From contig JAPLFQ010000007.1 in assembly GCA_026390595.1 (NCBI GenBank), positions 101,157-165,156 on the forward strand: DNA of 64,000 nt, written 5' to 3'. A program made the translations under genes and the position numbers. Source of the DNA: Ignavibacteriales bacterium. GTDB taxonomy: Bacteria > Bacteroidota > Ignavibacteria > UBA10030. Below the pieces are notes generated by a model that saw only the letters and a list, made by a program, of their open reading frames with translations, was not told the origin of the DNA and did not search any database. This document shows positions 9,447-17,443 of the stretch, piece after piece. Each line of letters begins with the position of its first letter. Position 1 is the first letter of the stretch.

Positions 9447-9670
9447 TGCGAAAAATCTCCTGCTTACAACATTTGTCGGTAGTCGCAACGTAGTCCGAGG
9501 CGGCAGCGTCGGAGAAACGTCCTGAATATAGGCAGAAAGGGATAGAAAGGGAAGCGGGAAGAAGACGCGGTGGTGGTCCGAAACTCGTTTCGGGGGACGC
9601 AAGGAGATCAGCGCGCAGCTGATCGCCAACAGCCAACCGCTACGAGCTGACTATGCTCCTGAACCGAACT

Positions 9671-11560
9671 TCACTCGAACAGAAGTCCCAGCAGTTGTTC
9701 CATTTGGGCGTAGTCCGGAACAATGAGATCAGCCCCTGCCTCGATGAGCCGCGTCCGTTTCGAGCTGTTGAGGCCGTGTCGCCGGATCTCGTCACTCGCG
9801 ACGCCGACGGTGTAACCGCCGCGTTTGTGCGTCTCCCGGATTTCGACAGGCCCGTCGCCGAACGTCAGGATATGTTCGCGCGCTGTATCGCCGATGTCGG
9901 CAAGAATTTTCTCAAGCACCATCCGTTTTGCTTCGAACGACACGTCGCCGACAGCTCCGTAGATTCTGCCGCCAAAGAGATCTCCGTACCCGAGTATCGC
10001 GGCTTCGCGCTCAACATCTTCACGATCAGTCCCGCTGGCGAGATACAGAACGACACCGTTTCGATGTAAACGATTCAGCAGTTCGAAAGCGTTCTTGATG
10101 GTGTAATCATTGACGCTCAGTTCGTGCCGCTCGAGCTTCTGTATGCGCCCTTTCACAAGCGTCGACAATTCGTCGTTGTACAACCGTTTGTAGCCGGATT
10201 CATCAAGGATTTCTGATTCCGGAACACATTTGAATCGTTGAATCAGACTCACAAGCCCTTTCATCTGTGCGAGCGTCTGCATTCCGGTCGTCTTGTCAAT
10301 GTAGTCCCGCACGGAGGTAACGACGTGTGCATGGAGCGCTTCGTCTGCTTCTCGTTCGCTCTCACCAAGGATCGCCCGTACCATCATCGGTTCCATGATC
10401 AGTTCCCATCCCTGGCGGAGTGTGGAGAGCGTACCGTCGTGGTCGAAAATCACGTGGGTGAACGATCGATGGGGAGGAAGAGAGCTGACAATCTCTATTT
10501 CGGTATTCGAATGATAGACAGCTTTTCGAATCTGGCGGGCCAGGTCGGGTTTGTAGCGGCGGTCGGGATTGGCGCCGAGTTTCAGTATCTCTTCAGCGGT
10601 CGCAGTCCCGGTTTGCATGAGTTTTTGAACTGTGACGCCGGCGACAAGACTTCCAAGCTCTGCAGCCTGAAGCGGATCGGCCCCCACAGCCATTGATGCT
10701 GCGATCCCTGCAAGCATGCTGTCCCCGGCACCGACCGGATCCACAGGGGAGAGAATCAGAAGTCCCGGAACCTCTTTGTATCCCGTCCCGTCACAGACGA
10801 CGCAGCCATTTTCTCCACGCGTCAGGAATATCGGCTTTCTCCATCGCTGGAAAAGCGATTTGGCGAGACTCTCAAGCTCGGCAGCACCCATCGTTGCGGG
10901 GTCGAGCCCGAAGAGCCGGGAAGCTTCCTGCGTATTGATCTTTCGCATGCAACCGGCGTACTCATCCGGAAAATGCCGCGAATCGGCAATGAAGTCCTTC
11001 CCGGGGTGTTTGTGCACGAGGGCCCGAAGTTCATTTCTGAATTCATTCGTATGGATGCCGTGTTGGACTTGCTGGTTAATGATAACAAGGTCCAGTGAAG
11101 GGAGCGCAGCAGAGACGGCTTCAATCAGCAAGGCTGAGGTGGAAGGGTGTAGAGCGTTGAAATTGCCGAAGTCGAGGCGGTGTTGCTCCTGCTGGCGCTC
11201 GTAAGGCTTCATGTAGACGTGGGAGTCCCATTGCTCCCGTTGTACCAACAAGCCCGTGATGTCAACACCTTTGGAAGAAAGAAGCTGACTCATTTCCCGC
11301 CCGAACGGATCCTCACCGATAACACCAAAGGCGCGCAGCGTTCCTACTCCCATTGCCTGCAGATTGCTGACGACGTTTCCGGCAGCTCCGAGTGAATAGC
11401 GTTGGGTTCGAACGGGTCTTGTCGAGAGTCCTGTTTCCAGCGAGGTTTCGGAAGCTGCTGGCTCAAGAAGCAAATACGCATCGAGGCAGAAATCGCCGAT
11501 AATGCCGATCCGGCAGTTCCGAATCCTGGTGAGAAGAGCGTTCAGTTCGTCGTGGTGCAT
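9671..11560 (-). CDS. PfkB-family sugar kinase fused to a HAD hydrolase
   Basis: A 629-aa fusion. Residues about 1-340 are a PfkB/ribokinase-type kinase close to the RfaE/HldE N-domain (GDFCLDAYLL start, GAAGNVVSNLQAMG, and the DPVGAGD anion hole with catalytic Asp). Residues about 370-629 are a HAD-type phosphatase (FDHDGTL nucleophile motif, SGTD motif II, and FGDGPVEI motif IV, with an expanded helical cap). One protein may therefore phosphorylate and dephosphorylate sugars or successive intermediates. The start at 11560 (MHHDELN) has a GAGGGTG site and matches the usual N-terminus; a GTG at 11638 is an alternative. It is probably the last enzyme of the sugar block. Confidence 0.85.
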   Translation of the reverse strand: MHHDELNALLTRIRNCRIGIIGDFCLDAYLLLEPAASETSLETGLSTRPVRTQRYSLGAAGNVVSNLQAMGVGTLRAFGVIGEDPFGREMSQLLSSKGVDITGLLVQREQWDSHVYMKPYERQQEQHRLDFGNFNALHPSTSALLIEAVSAALPSLDLVIINQQVQHGIHTNEFRNELRALVHKHPGKDFIADSRHFPDEYAGCMRKINTQEASRLFGLDPATMGAAELESLAKSLFQRWRKPIFLTRGENGCVVCDGTGYKEVPGLLILSPVDPVGAGDSMLAGIAASMAVGADPLQAAELGSLVAGVTVQKLMQTGTATAEEILKLGANPDRRYKPDLARQIRKAVYHSNTEIEIVSSLPPHRSFTHVIFDHDGTLSTLRQGWELIMEPMMVRAILGESEREADEALHAHVVTSVRDYIDKTTGMQTLAQMKGLVSLIQRFKCVPESEILDESGYKRLYNDELSTLVKGRIQKLERHELSVNDYTIKNAFELLNRLHRNGVVLYLASGTDREDVEREAAILGYGDLFGGRIYGAVGDVSFEAKRMVLEKILADIGDTAREHILTFGDGPVEIRETHKRGGYTVGVASDEIRRHGLNSSKRTRLIEAGADLIVPDYAQMEQLLGLLFE

Positions 11561-11649
11561 GACACCCTCTGAGCAGATTTCAATGCCGGTATTGTTCTGT
11601 TCGAAACCGAAGACGTGAGAATCAGTCCATTGGTCCACGGTTCATTGAT

Positions 11650-12930
11650 TCAATACTTTTTCGTCACCTTGCTCCATACAACCTCTCTCATGTGTACAAC
11701 GCGAAGTTCAGGTTCCGCAAGCGGAGGGAGGGAGCTGGCTGGCTTGTTCAGATAGAAATACGCGGTTGCAGATACATCGTCACGGCGATAGTAATTGACT
11801 GCGCCGTTGGGGAAGAACGGACTCTGGATGTCGGGTACATTGGCGCTGTCCAGCAGACGAATCTGGTCGGGTGCTCTTCCCTTGATTTTGAGAACATCCG
11901 GTTCACCATGCGCATCGAACACCCACACCGGTTTGAGTTCTGCACCCTTTGCCATCAACCGCCGCAGGGTGGCCGTGGATGCGCTGCCTATCTGTTGAAT
12001 AGTCACACGGCAATCGCGGTGAAAGTACACCGGATCTGGTATATGATAACGATAAAAAGCGTAGATATCATTTGCTTTGTCTGCAACGAGCGACCCGCTG
12101 TATCTTCCGTGGAATTCTCCCTGCCCCCAACCCGAGCCAATATAGTCCTCCGTGCCGGTTTGTACGAGCGTAGGCGACGTCGAGTCGCCGTCAAGGTACA
12201 CTTTCACTTCACCCTCCCCAAACCACATGCCGCGGCAGAGAGAATCACTCAGAACACCGATGTTTGTACCCAGGTACCTTCCCACTCCTTCCACTGTAGG
12301 GAGGATTTCAAAATCTCTCCCCAGTGTTGTCTTCGTGTCTCGGCTCCAATATGCATGGAAATACATCGCATCGAGCGGCAGTTGTTCCAGCGTGATATAG
12401 TCAATGTCATACCAGATCAACGCATGGGAGGATGACTCATTCGTGACGACAATTTTTGCCGCTGTACGAAAGGGCATAGGAATAGTGAAGTTAAACGATC
12501 GTCCTTCGGGATTGCTGAAGAGCTCATTTTCGAATGGCACGACCAATCCCAATCCAACGCCAAAGAAATCACCGATTGGAGCAGAGACCGCAGGTTTCCT
12601 TGCATTGTCCCAGTACATGTCAATGCGCACAAGCCTTCGCTGCTCCTCGTTCCGCGGGATAGTCCCGCTCATCCACATCCGGCGGATGATACCGGCTCCT
12701 TTGACATCAAACAAAATCTGTTGTGCACCCGGCTTCACAGTGAAGAACGCATTCCCCTTTGCTCCCTTGTTCGTCTGGCCACCTTTTCCCTTCTGGCCTG
12801 TCGGGTTTTCAGGACTGACCCATCGAGTATGTGATCCTTTTGAAGGAGCCTTGTAGAGTTCCTGAGAGGCGGCAGGCAGGGCCAAAACGGACGCTAACGT
12901 CACGCGTACAATGAGAATTCCAATCTTCAT
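11650..12930 (-). CDS. DUF2961/GH172-like secreted carbohydrate-active protein
   Basis: A 426-aa protein with a signal peptide (residues 1-23, PAASQ). The order of motifs fits DUF2961, now GH172, whose studied members act on difructose dianhydride or D-arabinofuranose linkages: GAGIIRRMWMSGTIP, an APIGDFFGVGLG motif, FTIPMPFRTAAKIVVTN, GTEDYIGSGW and HGRYSGS with YRYHIPDPVYF. These form the double jelly-roll core with its acidic active site. A GAGAGGAT site precedes the start. It sits immediately downstream of a sugar importer, which supports a role in trimming imported or periplasmic glycosides. The substrate is unknown. Confidence 0.82.
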   Translation of the reverse strand: MKIGILIVRVTLASVLALPAASQELYKAPSKGSHTRWVSPENPTGQKGKGGQTNKGAKGNAFFTVKPGAQQILFDVKGAGIIRRMWMSGTIPRNEEQRRLVRIDMYWDNARKPAVSAPIGDFFGVGLGLVVPFENELFSNPEGRSFNFTIPMPFRTAAKIVVTNESSSHALIWYDIDYITLEQLPLDAMYFHAYWSRDTKTTLGRDFEILPTVEGVGRYLGTNIGVLSDSLCRGMWFGEGEVKVYLDGDSTSPTLVQTGTEDYIGSGWGQGEFHGRYSGSLVADKANDIYAFYRYHIPDPVYFHRDCRVTIQQIGSASTATLRRLMAKGAELKPVWVFDAHGEPDVLKIKGRAPDQIRLLDSANVPDIQSPFFPNGAVNYYRRDDVSATAYFYLNKPASSLPPLAEPELRVVHMREVVWSKVTKKY

Positions 12931-13016
12931 ACAATCCTCTCTGCTGCCGATTGGTTTGCGATCAACGACACGCGCAACCGGGGGAGACTCAAGCCGGGCA
13001 ATGCCTCAGATTTGGG

Positions 13017-13829
13017 TCACTTGCCGGCTCCGGCGACCAGGCCCTTAATAAACGTCTTGCGTGTGAGCGTAAAGAGAACCAGCGGCGGAATACTGAAGAG
13101 AATCGCCGCCGCAGCCATCTGGTTCCAGACATCGAGGTACTCGCCTACGAAAAGGCCGATCCCGACAGGAATTGTCCTCGTTGAATCAGATGATGTGAGA
13201 ATAAGAGCAAAGAAGAACTCGTTCCATGAGCCAAGGAAAGAAAACAACGCTGTTGCGCCAATGCCCGGCAGCGCAAGCGGAAGGATAATCCGTCGAAGCG
13301 CTGTCATTCTCGAGCAGCCGTCAATGAGCGCTGCATCTTCAATCTCTCGCGGGATTGTCTGGAAAAATCCGTACAACAGCCATATGACGAAGGGAAGAAG
13401 CACTGCCGTATGAACAAGTATCAATCCATAGTACGTGTCGTACAATCCCGCCCTCTGAAGCAATTGAAACAACGGGATGATGACCGACGCACCGGGGAGC
13501 ATTTGTGATAACAGGAACACGAGGAGCAGCACGCGCTTCCCCGCGAACGTGAACCGTGAGAAGGAGAAAGCCGCCAGGCTTCCAACAATCAGGGTCAACA
13601 TCGTCGAACAGGTGGCGACAATCAAGCTGTTCAACGTATACGTGGAAAAGGGAAGATAAAAGAACATATCGCTGTACGGTCTGAGGCTCATCGCCGGACT
13701 GATCCACTCCGGCGGACATTTGTTCACCTCGCTCAGAGGCTTCAGCGATGTGGAGAATGTCCAGAGCACCGGGAGCAACACGAGGAGTGCGAGCACAATC
13801 ATCAGTATCGAGAGGAGAAACTTCTTCAT
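13017..13829 (-). CDS. Sugar ABC transporter permease, MalG type
   Basis: A 270-aa inner-membrane protein with six predicted helices, starting MKKFLLSILMIVLALLVLLPVLWTF. It carries the coupling loop of carbohydrate permeases (EIEDAALIDGCSRMTALRRIILPLALPG), which docks on the ATPase. It overlaps the partner permease by four bases (ATGA at 13826-13829). It forms the membrane half of a CUT1-type importer with the two upstream genes. No ATP-binding subunit is encoded in the window, so a shared MsmK/MalK-like ATPase elsewhere probably powers it. Confidence 0.92.
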   Translation of the reverse strand: MKKFLLSILMIVLALLVLLPVLWTFSTSLKPLSEVNKCPPEWISPAMSLRPYSDMFFYLPFSTYTLNSLIVATCSTMLTLIVGSLAAFSFSRFTFAGKRVLLLVFLLSQMLPGASVIIPLFQLLQRAGLYDTYYGLILVHTAVLLPFVIWLLYGFFQTIPREIEDAALIDGCSRMTALRRIILPLALPGIGATALFSFLGSWNEFFFALILTSSDSTRTIPVGIGLFVGEYLDVWNQMAAAAILFSIPPLVLFTLTRKTFIKGLVAGAGK

Positions 13830-14695
13830 GCCGACTCCCCGCGGGAAACCGTCTTCAGGTAGAGGAAGGATAACGTCGTCAGAAGGACGAATATGATCAT
13901 CGAAAGAGCAGATCCTCTTCCCAGATCGAAATGGACAAAAGAGAATTCCCTGACAAGGACCGGAAGCACCATCGACGTGTTCATCGGTCCTCCCCGCGTC
14001 ATCACGAACACCATGTTGAAATCGTTAAAGCTCCAGATGATTCCAAGGACGAGCATCACGGAAGTAACGCCTTTCAGGTTTGGAAGAGTAATATGGAAAA
14101 ATCTCCGAATCATCGTCGCGCCGTCGACAGCCGCCGCTTCATACTGTTCCTGCGGGATCGATTGCAGTCCGGCGAGAAACATCACCATCGCGAACGGATA
14201 AAACTGCCAGATCCGGGCGAGCATGACGCACAAGAGCGCAGTCCCGGGATTCCCGAGCCATGTCGTTCCGATCTTTGCAAGGCCAAGATACGCCAGCCAG
14301 TAGTTTGCAACCCCGAAATTGTCGTTCAGCAGCCATTTCCAGGCGAATCCAGCGACAACCGGTGAAATGACCCAGGGAACCGTGTACAAACATCCCATGA
14401 TCGTGGTGATTTTGCCCAGTTTGAGGTTAAGCAGGAGGGCGAACCCGAGTCCTATGATCAGTGCCAACAGGGTTCCCACGACCGCGTACACCGAAGTATT
14501 CCTGAACGATTTCCAGAACAACGGGTCCTCAACGATGTGCCCGTAGTTGTGGAATCCCACCCACCCGTGTCGCCCGGTGATCATACTGACGTCGCTGAAA
14601 CTATTGATCAGGTTCTGTACCAGCGGATAGACGAGTATGAACACTGTGAACAGCAGTGCCGGGATCAGGAGGAGGTATGGCGTCGACTTCTTCAT
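13826..14695 (-). CDS. Sugar ABC transporter permease, MalF type
   Basis: A 289-aa inner-membrane protein with about six helices (MKKSTPYLLLIPALLFTVFILVYP at the N-terminus). The EAA loop EQYEAAAVDGATMIRRFFHITLPNLKG is typical of MalF/UgpA partners. Start and stop overlap the flanking genes by four bases each (14692-14695 and 13826-13829), so the three transport genes are translationally coupled. Substrate choice lies with the binding protein upstream. Confidence 0.92.
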   Translation of the reverse strand: MKKSTPYLLLIPALLFTVFILVYPLVQNLINSFSDVSMITGRHGWVGFHNYGHIVEDPLFWKSFRNTSVYAVVGTLLALIIGLGFALLLNLKLGKITTIMGCLYTVPWVISPVVAGFAWKWLLNDNFGVANYWLAYLGLAKIGTTWLGNPGTALLCVMLARIWQFYPFAMVMFLAGLQSIPQEQYEAAAVDGATMIRRFFHITLPNLKGVTSVMLVLGIIWSFNDFNMVFVMTRGGPMNTSMVLPVLVREFSFVHFDLGRGSALSMIIFVLLTTLSFLYLKTVSRGESA

Positions 14696-15975
14696 TTCTT
14701 TTCGTCGATGATTTCTTGTGCCTCTTTTGCTGCCGCATCGAGAGCCGCCTTTGGCGATAGCTCTCCCACGATCGCTTTCTGGCAGTACGGCGTGAAGACG
14801 TTGCTGGCGATTGCGACCATCGAGGGGTGTGGCGGCCAGGGACGTGCGTGGTTGAGTTCGTTGATGTAAAGCTGAATGTCTTTCACGCTTTGAGCCTCGC
14901 GGCTGCTCAGGGCGCCTTTTGTCGTCGCGGTAGCTCCAAGATCCTGTGTGATCCAGTACATATCGGCTTCTTCGTTTCTCAGGTGCTTGAGAAGCTCCCA
15001 GGCCTCAGGCAGATGTTTCGAGTTCGCATTGATCGAATACATTACCATGTCCTGCAACGTCGGAGCAGTGTCATACTGCGCGATCATGTTGTCCGGAACC
15101 GGTATCGCCACCACATACATGTCTTTGCCCGGATTCTTGTCATTCACCATTCCTCTGAACCATGGTCCCTCGATGCTCATCGCCGCCTTGTTGCTGCAGA
15201 AGAGATCGTTTGTCTCGGAATGTCCATATGCCAGAAATCCCGGCGTGATCGAATGATCCACCTGATACATGTCCGCAAACAGCTTGAGAGCAGCGACACC
15301 CATCGGTGAATTGAACTTGATCTTCTTCAGATCCTCCGACATCACGTCGACGCCGGCTTTGAGGAAGAACGGGATTGTGCGATAGGCAAATCCCCCCTTG
15401 TCTCCTCCCATCACGACGAGGCCGTATTGATCGATGACACCGTCCCCATCCGTGTCCTTTGTCAACCGCTTCGCCGCTTCGCGGAACTGCGACCAGGTCT
15501 TTGGCGGCGCGATTCCTTCTTTGTCGAACAACTCCTTGTTGCAGCAAAGAACGAAGGCGATGGCGCTGGAGGGAAGGCCATAGTAATTGTCTTTGTATTT
15601 CGTCGACTCGAGGAGCTGCGGAACATACCACTGCCTGACCTGTTCGAAATCCGGGAACTTGTTGATCGGATAATAGTAACCGGCTTCTCCGAATTCGGCA
15701 GCGAAATTCGAATGCGTATTCATAACATCCGGTCCAGCCCCGGCGGCGAAATCCGCATACAGAATCTCCCGTATCATGTTCCAGCTCTTGTCACTCTGGA
15801 CCACCTTGATGCCGGGATGCGATTTCTCAAAGGAGTACACGCGCTGCCTCAGGAATTCGATAAGCCTGGGCCTGCCGCCGAAATTCCAATCCTGGAGCAC
15901 GATCTCATCACTCTTCTTCCCGCAGGAAAGAAGGGAGATGGAAAGAAGCAGGGCTATGAATGTCGTTTGTCTCAT
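14692..15975 (-). CDS. Extracellular sugar-binding lipoprotein (SBP family 1)
   Basis: A 427-aa binding protein with a lipoprotein signal (MRQTTFIALLLSISLLSCGKK, lipobox LLSC with Cys18), so it is likely anchored by lipid. The body has hallmarks of family 1 solute-binding proteins of CUT1 importers: PDVMNTHSNF, YGLPSSAIAFVLCCNKELFDKEGI, PPKTWSQFREAAKRLT, DGDGVIDQYGLV and AAMSIEGPWF. It would capture an oligosaccharide or glycoside and pass it to the permeases that overlap its stop. An AAAGGTAG site precedes the ATG. The ligand cannot be read from the sequence. Confidence 0.92.
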   Translation of the reverse strand: MRQTTFIALLLSISLLSCGKKSDEIVLQDWNFGGRPRLIEFLRQRVYSFEKSHPGIKVVQSDKSWNMIREILYADFAAGAGPDVMNTHSNFAAEFGEAGYYYPINKFPDFEQVRQWYVPQLLESTKYKDNYYGLPSSAIAFVLCCNKELFDKEGIAPPKTWSQFREAAKRLTKDTDGDGVIDQYGLVVMGGDKGGFAYRTIPFFLKAGVDVMSEDLKKIKFNSPMGVAALKLFADMYQVDHSITPGFLAYGHSETNDLFCSNKAAMSIEGPWFRGMVNDKNPGKDMYVVAIPVPDNMIAQYDTAPTLQDMVMYSINANSKHLPEAWELLKHLRNEEADMYWITQDLGATATTKGALSSREAQSVKDIQLYINELNHARPWPPHPSMVAIASNVFTPYCQKAIVGELSPKAALDAAAKEAQEIIDEKK

Positions 15976-16149
15976 TGTCTACCTTTGGTTGAGGGATGAA
16001 GCGTTAGCGGTGTGCCAGTTCAAAGCGAACACGGATGACACTGAAAAAGACGAGATGACCACAGATTGATCGATCAGTGTAAATCTGTACCATCTGTGTC
16101 ATCTGTGTGCCATTCCAGCGCGACCACAGAGTGACCAATCTCGATTCCT
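15976..16149. other. Spacer with inverted CAGATGACAC-type words
   Basis: This 174-bp gap holds no gene. It contains cacggatgacactg (about 16031-16044) and the opposed wording atctgtgtcatctgtgtg (about 16093-16110), which could pair loosely as a hairpin between the URO-D-like gene and the binding-protein gene. It may act as a processing or attenuation site inside the operon. Confidence 0.35.
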
Positions 16150-17247
16150 CTATATACCCAAGGTCTCCCTTGTTGACCTGACAAACGTGACGAAATTCTC
16201 AGGTCTGGTCCCCTCAAGTACGGCATCGGCTGTCGAGAAAATGTGCGGATACCCCCGTACATTGGTGACGATCTTCCTCGCCTGGTCGGCAATCTCCGCG
16301 GGGGATCCGTCGCGCAGCAGGCGGAGGTTCAGATTTCCCTTGGTGCAGATGCTCTTGTCGATGTGACGCCGCGATTCAGCGAGGTCGTTATCCCCCTCGG
16401 GAGGAGGTGCGATGGTCTCGATGACGTCCGCTCCAAGCGAGTTGAAAACGCCTTGTTTGATGAATGTGCTCGTGAAGCCGCAGTTGTGATACCAGAAGAG
16501 ACCGTCGCGACGGTGCGTCCACTCCGCAAATCCGCGGATATAGGGGAGATCCATGACCGCGAAAAGGTCCGGCGACGTCATTTCCAGCCCATAACTCGAA
16601 TCACTCATGAAATCAATGCCTTCCGACATGGCGATGGACATGGCATACAGCGATGCCTCATAGAAAACGTCCATGCTCCTTTTGTACACATCGGGGAAAT
16701 CGTTCCACTGATAGAAGATGCTTGTCGGATTGATCTGAAAACCAAGCCAGGAAGGGTGGGGGTGACCAAGGACGATCACACCATCTTCGCCGACGCGCTG
16801 CCGCCATGTCCGAAAATAAGCGCGCATATTCGCTTCAAGATTGCCCGCTTGTTCACAGACAGCCACGAAGAATTCATGGTCTCGCTCGGTTTCCACCGGG
16901 CAGGCGGCCTCGTCGCTCCAGGGAACCACTTTGCGCGGCGCCTTCCACGTCCATTCTCCCTTCGGCGTCATGATCGTCCGGAACGCCATCTCCGGTGTGG
17001 ATCGGTCCTCATCGGTTTCCCAGTTGAAGAATAGCCCGCCACAGTCGGTCATGAACATTGGTTCGTACCCGAGATCCTGCGACAGCCGGATTTCGTTGTT
17101 GACAGGATCATCTGTGACCGGCAAATGGAGGAGGTTGAGGGTATCGCGAATGACGTCGGGATGTGGAAGGAAAGGGGATATCACGGGCCTGGAAGTTGCC
17201 GGATTCCTGACGTACGACAAGAACCGTTGACGTGGTGAGATGTCCAT
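16150..17247 (-). CDS. Uroporphyrinogen decarboxylase (URO-D) superfamily protein
   Basis: A 365-aa protein with the TIM-barrel layout of the URO-D/cobalamin methyltransferase superfamily: an N-terminal SPRQRFLSYVRN segment, a central GVIVLGHPHPSW strand, GIDFMSDSSYGLEMTSPDLF and WYHNCGFTSTFIK, where the His-Cys pair resembles the metal-binding HxCG of methyltransferase-like members. It is not the heme-pathway enzyme by context: it lies between a glycyl radical enzyme and a sugar importer. A TAGGAGATC site precedes the ATG at 17247. The reaction is unknown; a methyl- or carbon-carbon-bond step in the same pathway as the radical enzyme is a guess. Confidence 0.75.
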   Translation of the reverse strand: MDISPRQRFLSYVRNPATSRPVISPFLPHPDVIRDTLNLLHLPVTDDPVNNEIRLSQDLGYEPMFMTDCGGLFFNWETDEDRSTPEMAFRTIMTPKGEWTWKAPRKVVPWSDEAACPVETERDHEFFVAVCEQAGNLEANMRAYFRTWRQRVGEDGVIVLGHPHPSWLGFQINPTSIFYQWNDFPDVYKRSMDVFYEASLYAMSIAMSEGIDFMSDSSYGLEMTSPDLFAVMDLPYIRGFAEWTHRRDGLFWYHNCGFTSTFIKQGVFNSLGADVIETIAPPPEGDNDLAESRRHIDKSICTKGNLNLRLLRDGSPAEIADQARKIVTNVRGYPHIFSTADAVLEGTRPENFVTFVRSTRETLGI

Positions 17248-17443
17248 GATCTCCTATCCTGGCTCTGAACAACAATGAAGTGAGGAATGAAATCCTAAAG
17301 CCTAAATTCGAAATCCGAGAGAAACCTCAGATTCAAATGTCAAAAGAGTCTGCCTTCAAGCGCTGCATAGTTCGGATTTCGTGCTTGTTTCGTATTTCAA
17401 GTTTCGGATTTGCAGATGCTGCTTTTTCAGACGATACTGTCGA
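17248..17443. other. Spacer of AATTCGAAATCCGA-type words
   Basis: A 196-bp gap with no gene. It has opposed wording such as taaattcgaaatccgag (about 17301-17317) and ttcggatttcgtgctt (about 17372-17387), with gtttcggatttg near 17401-17412, so weak stems can form. This could separate the radical-enzyme messages from the transport genes. Confidence 0.35.

Noticed and set aside
16150..17247. HemE of the heme pathway
   Set aside because: The sequence is a diverged URO-D relative, has a methyltransferase-like HNCG and sits in a sugar/radical-enzyme block with no heme genes.
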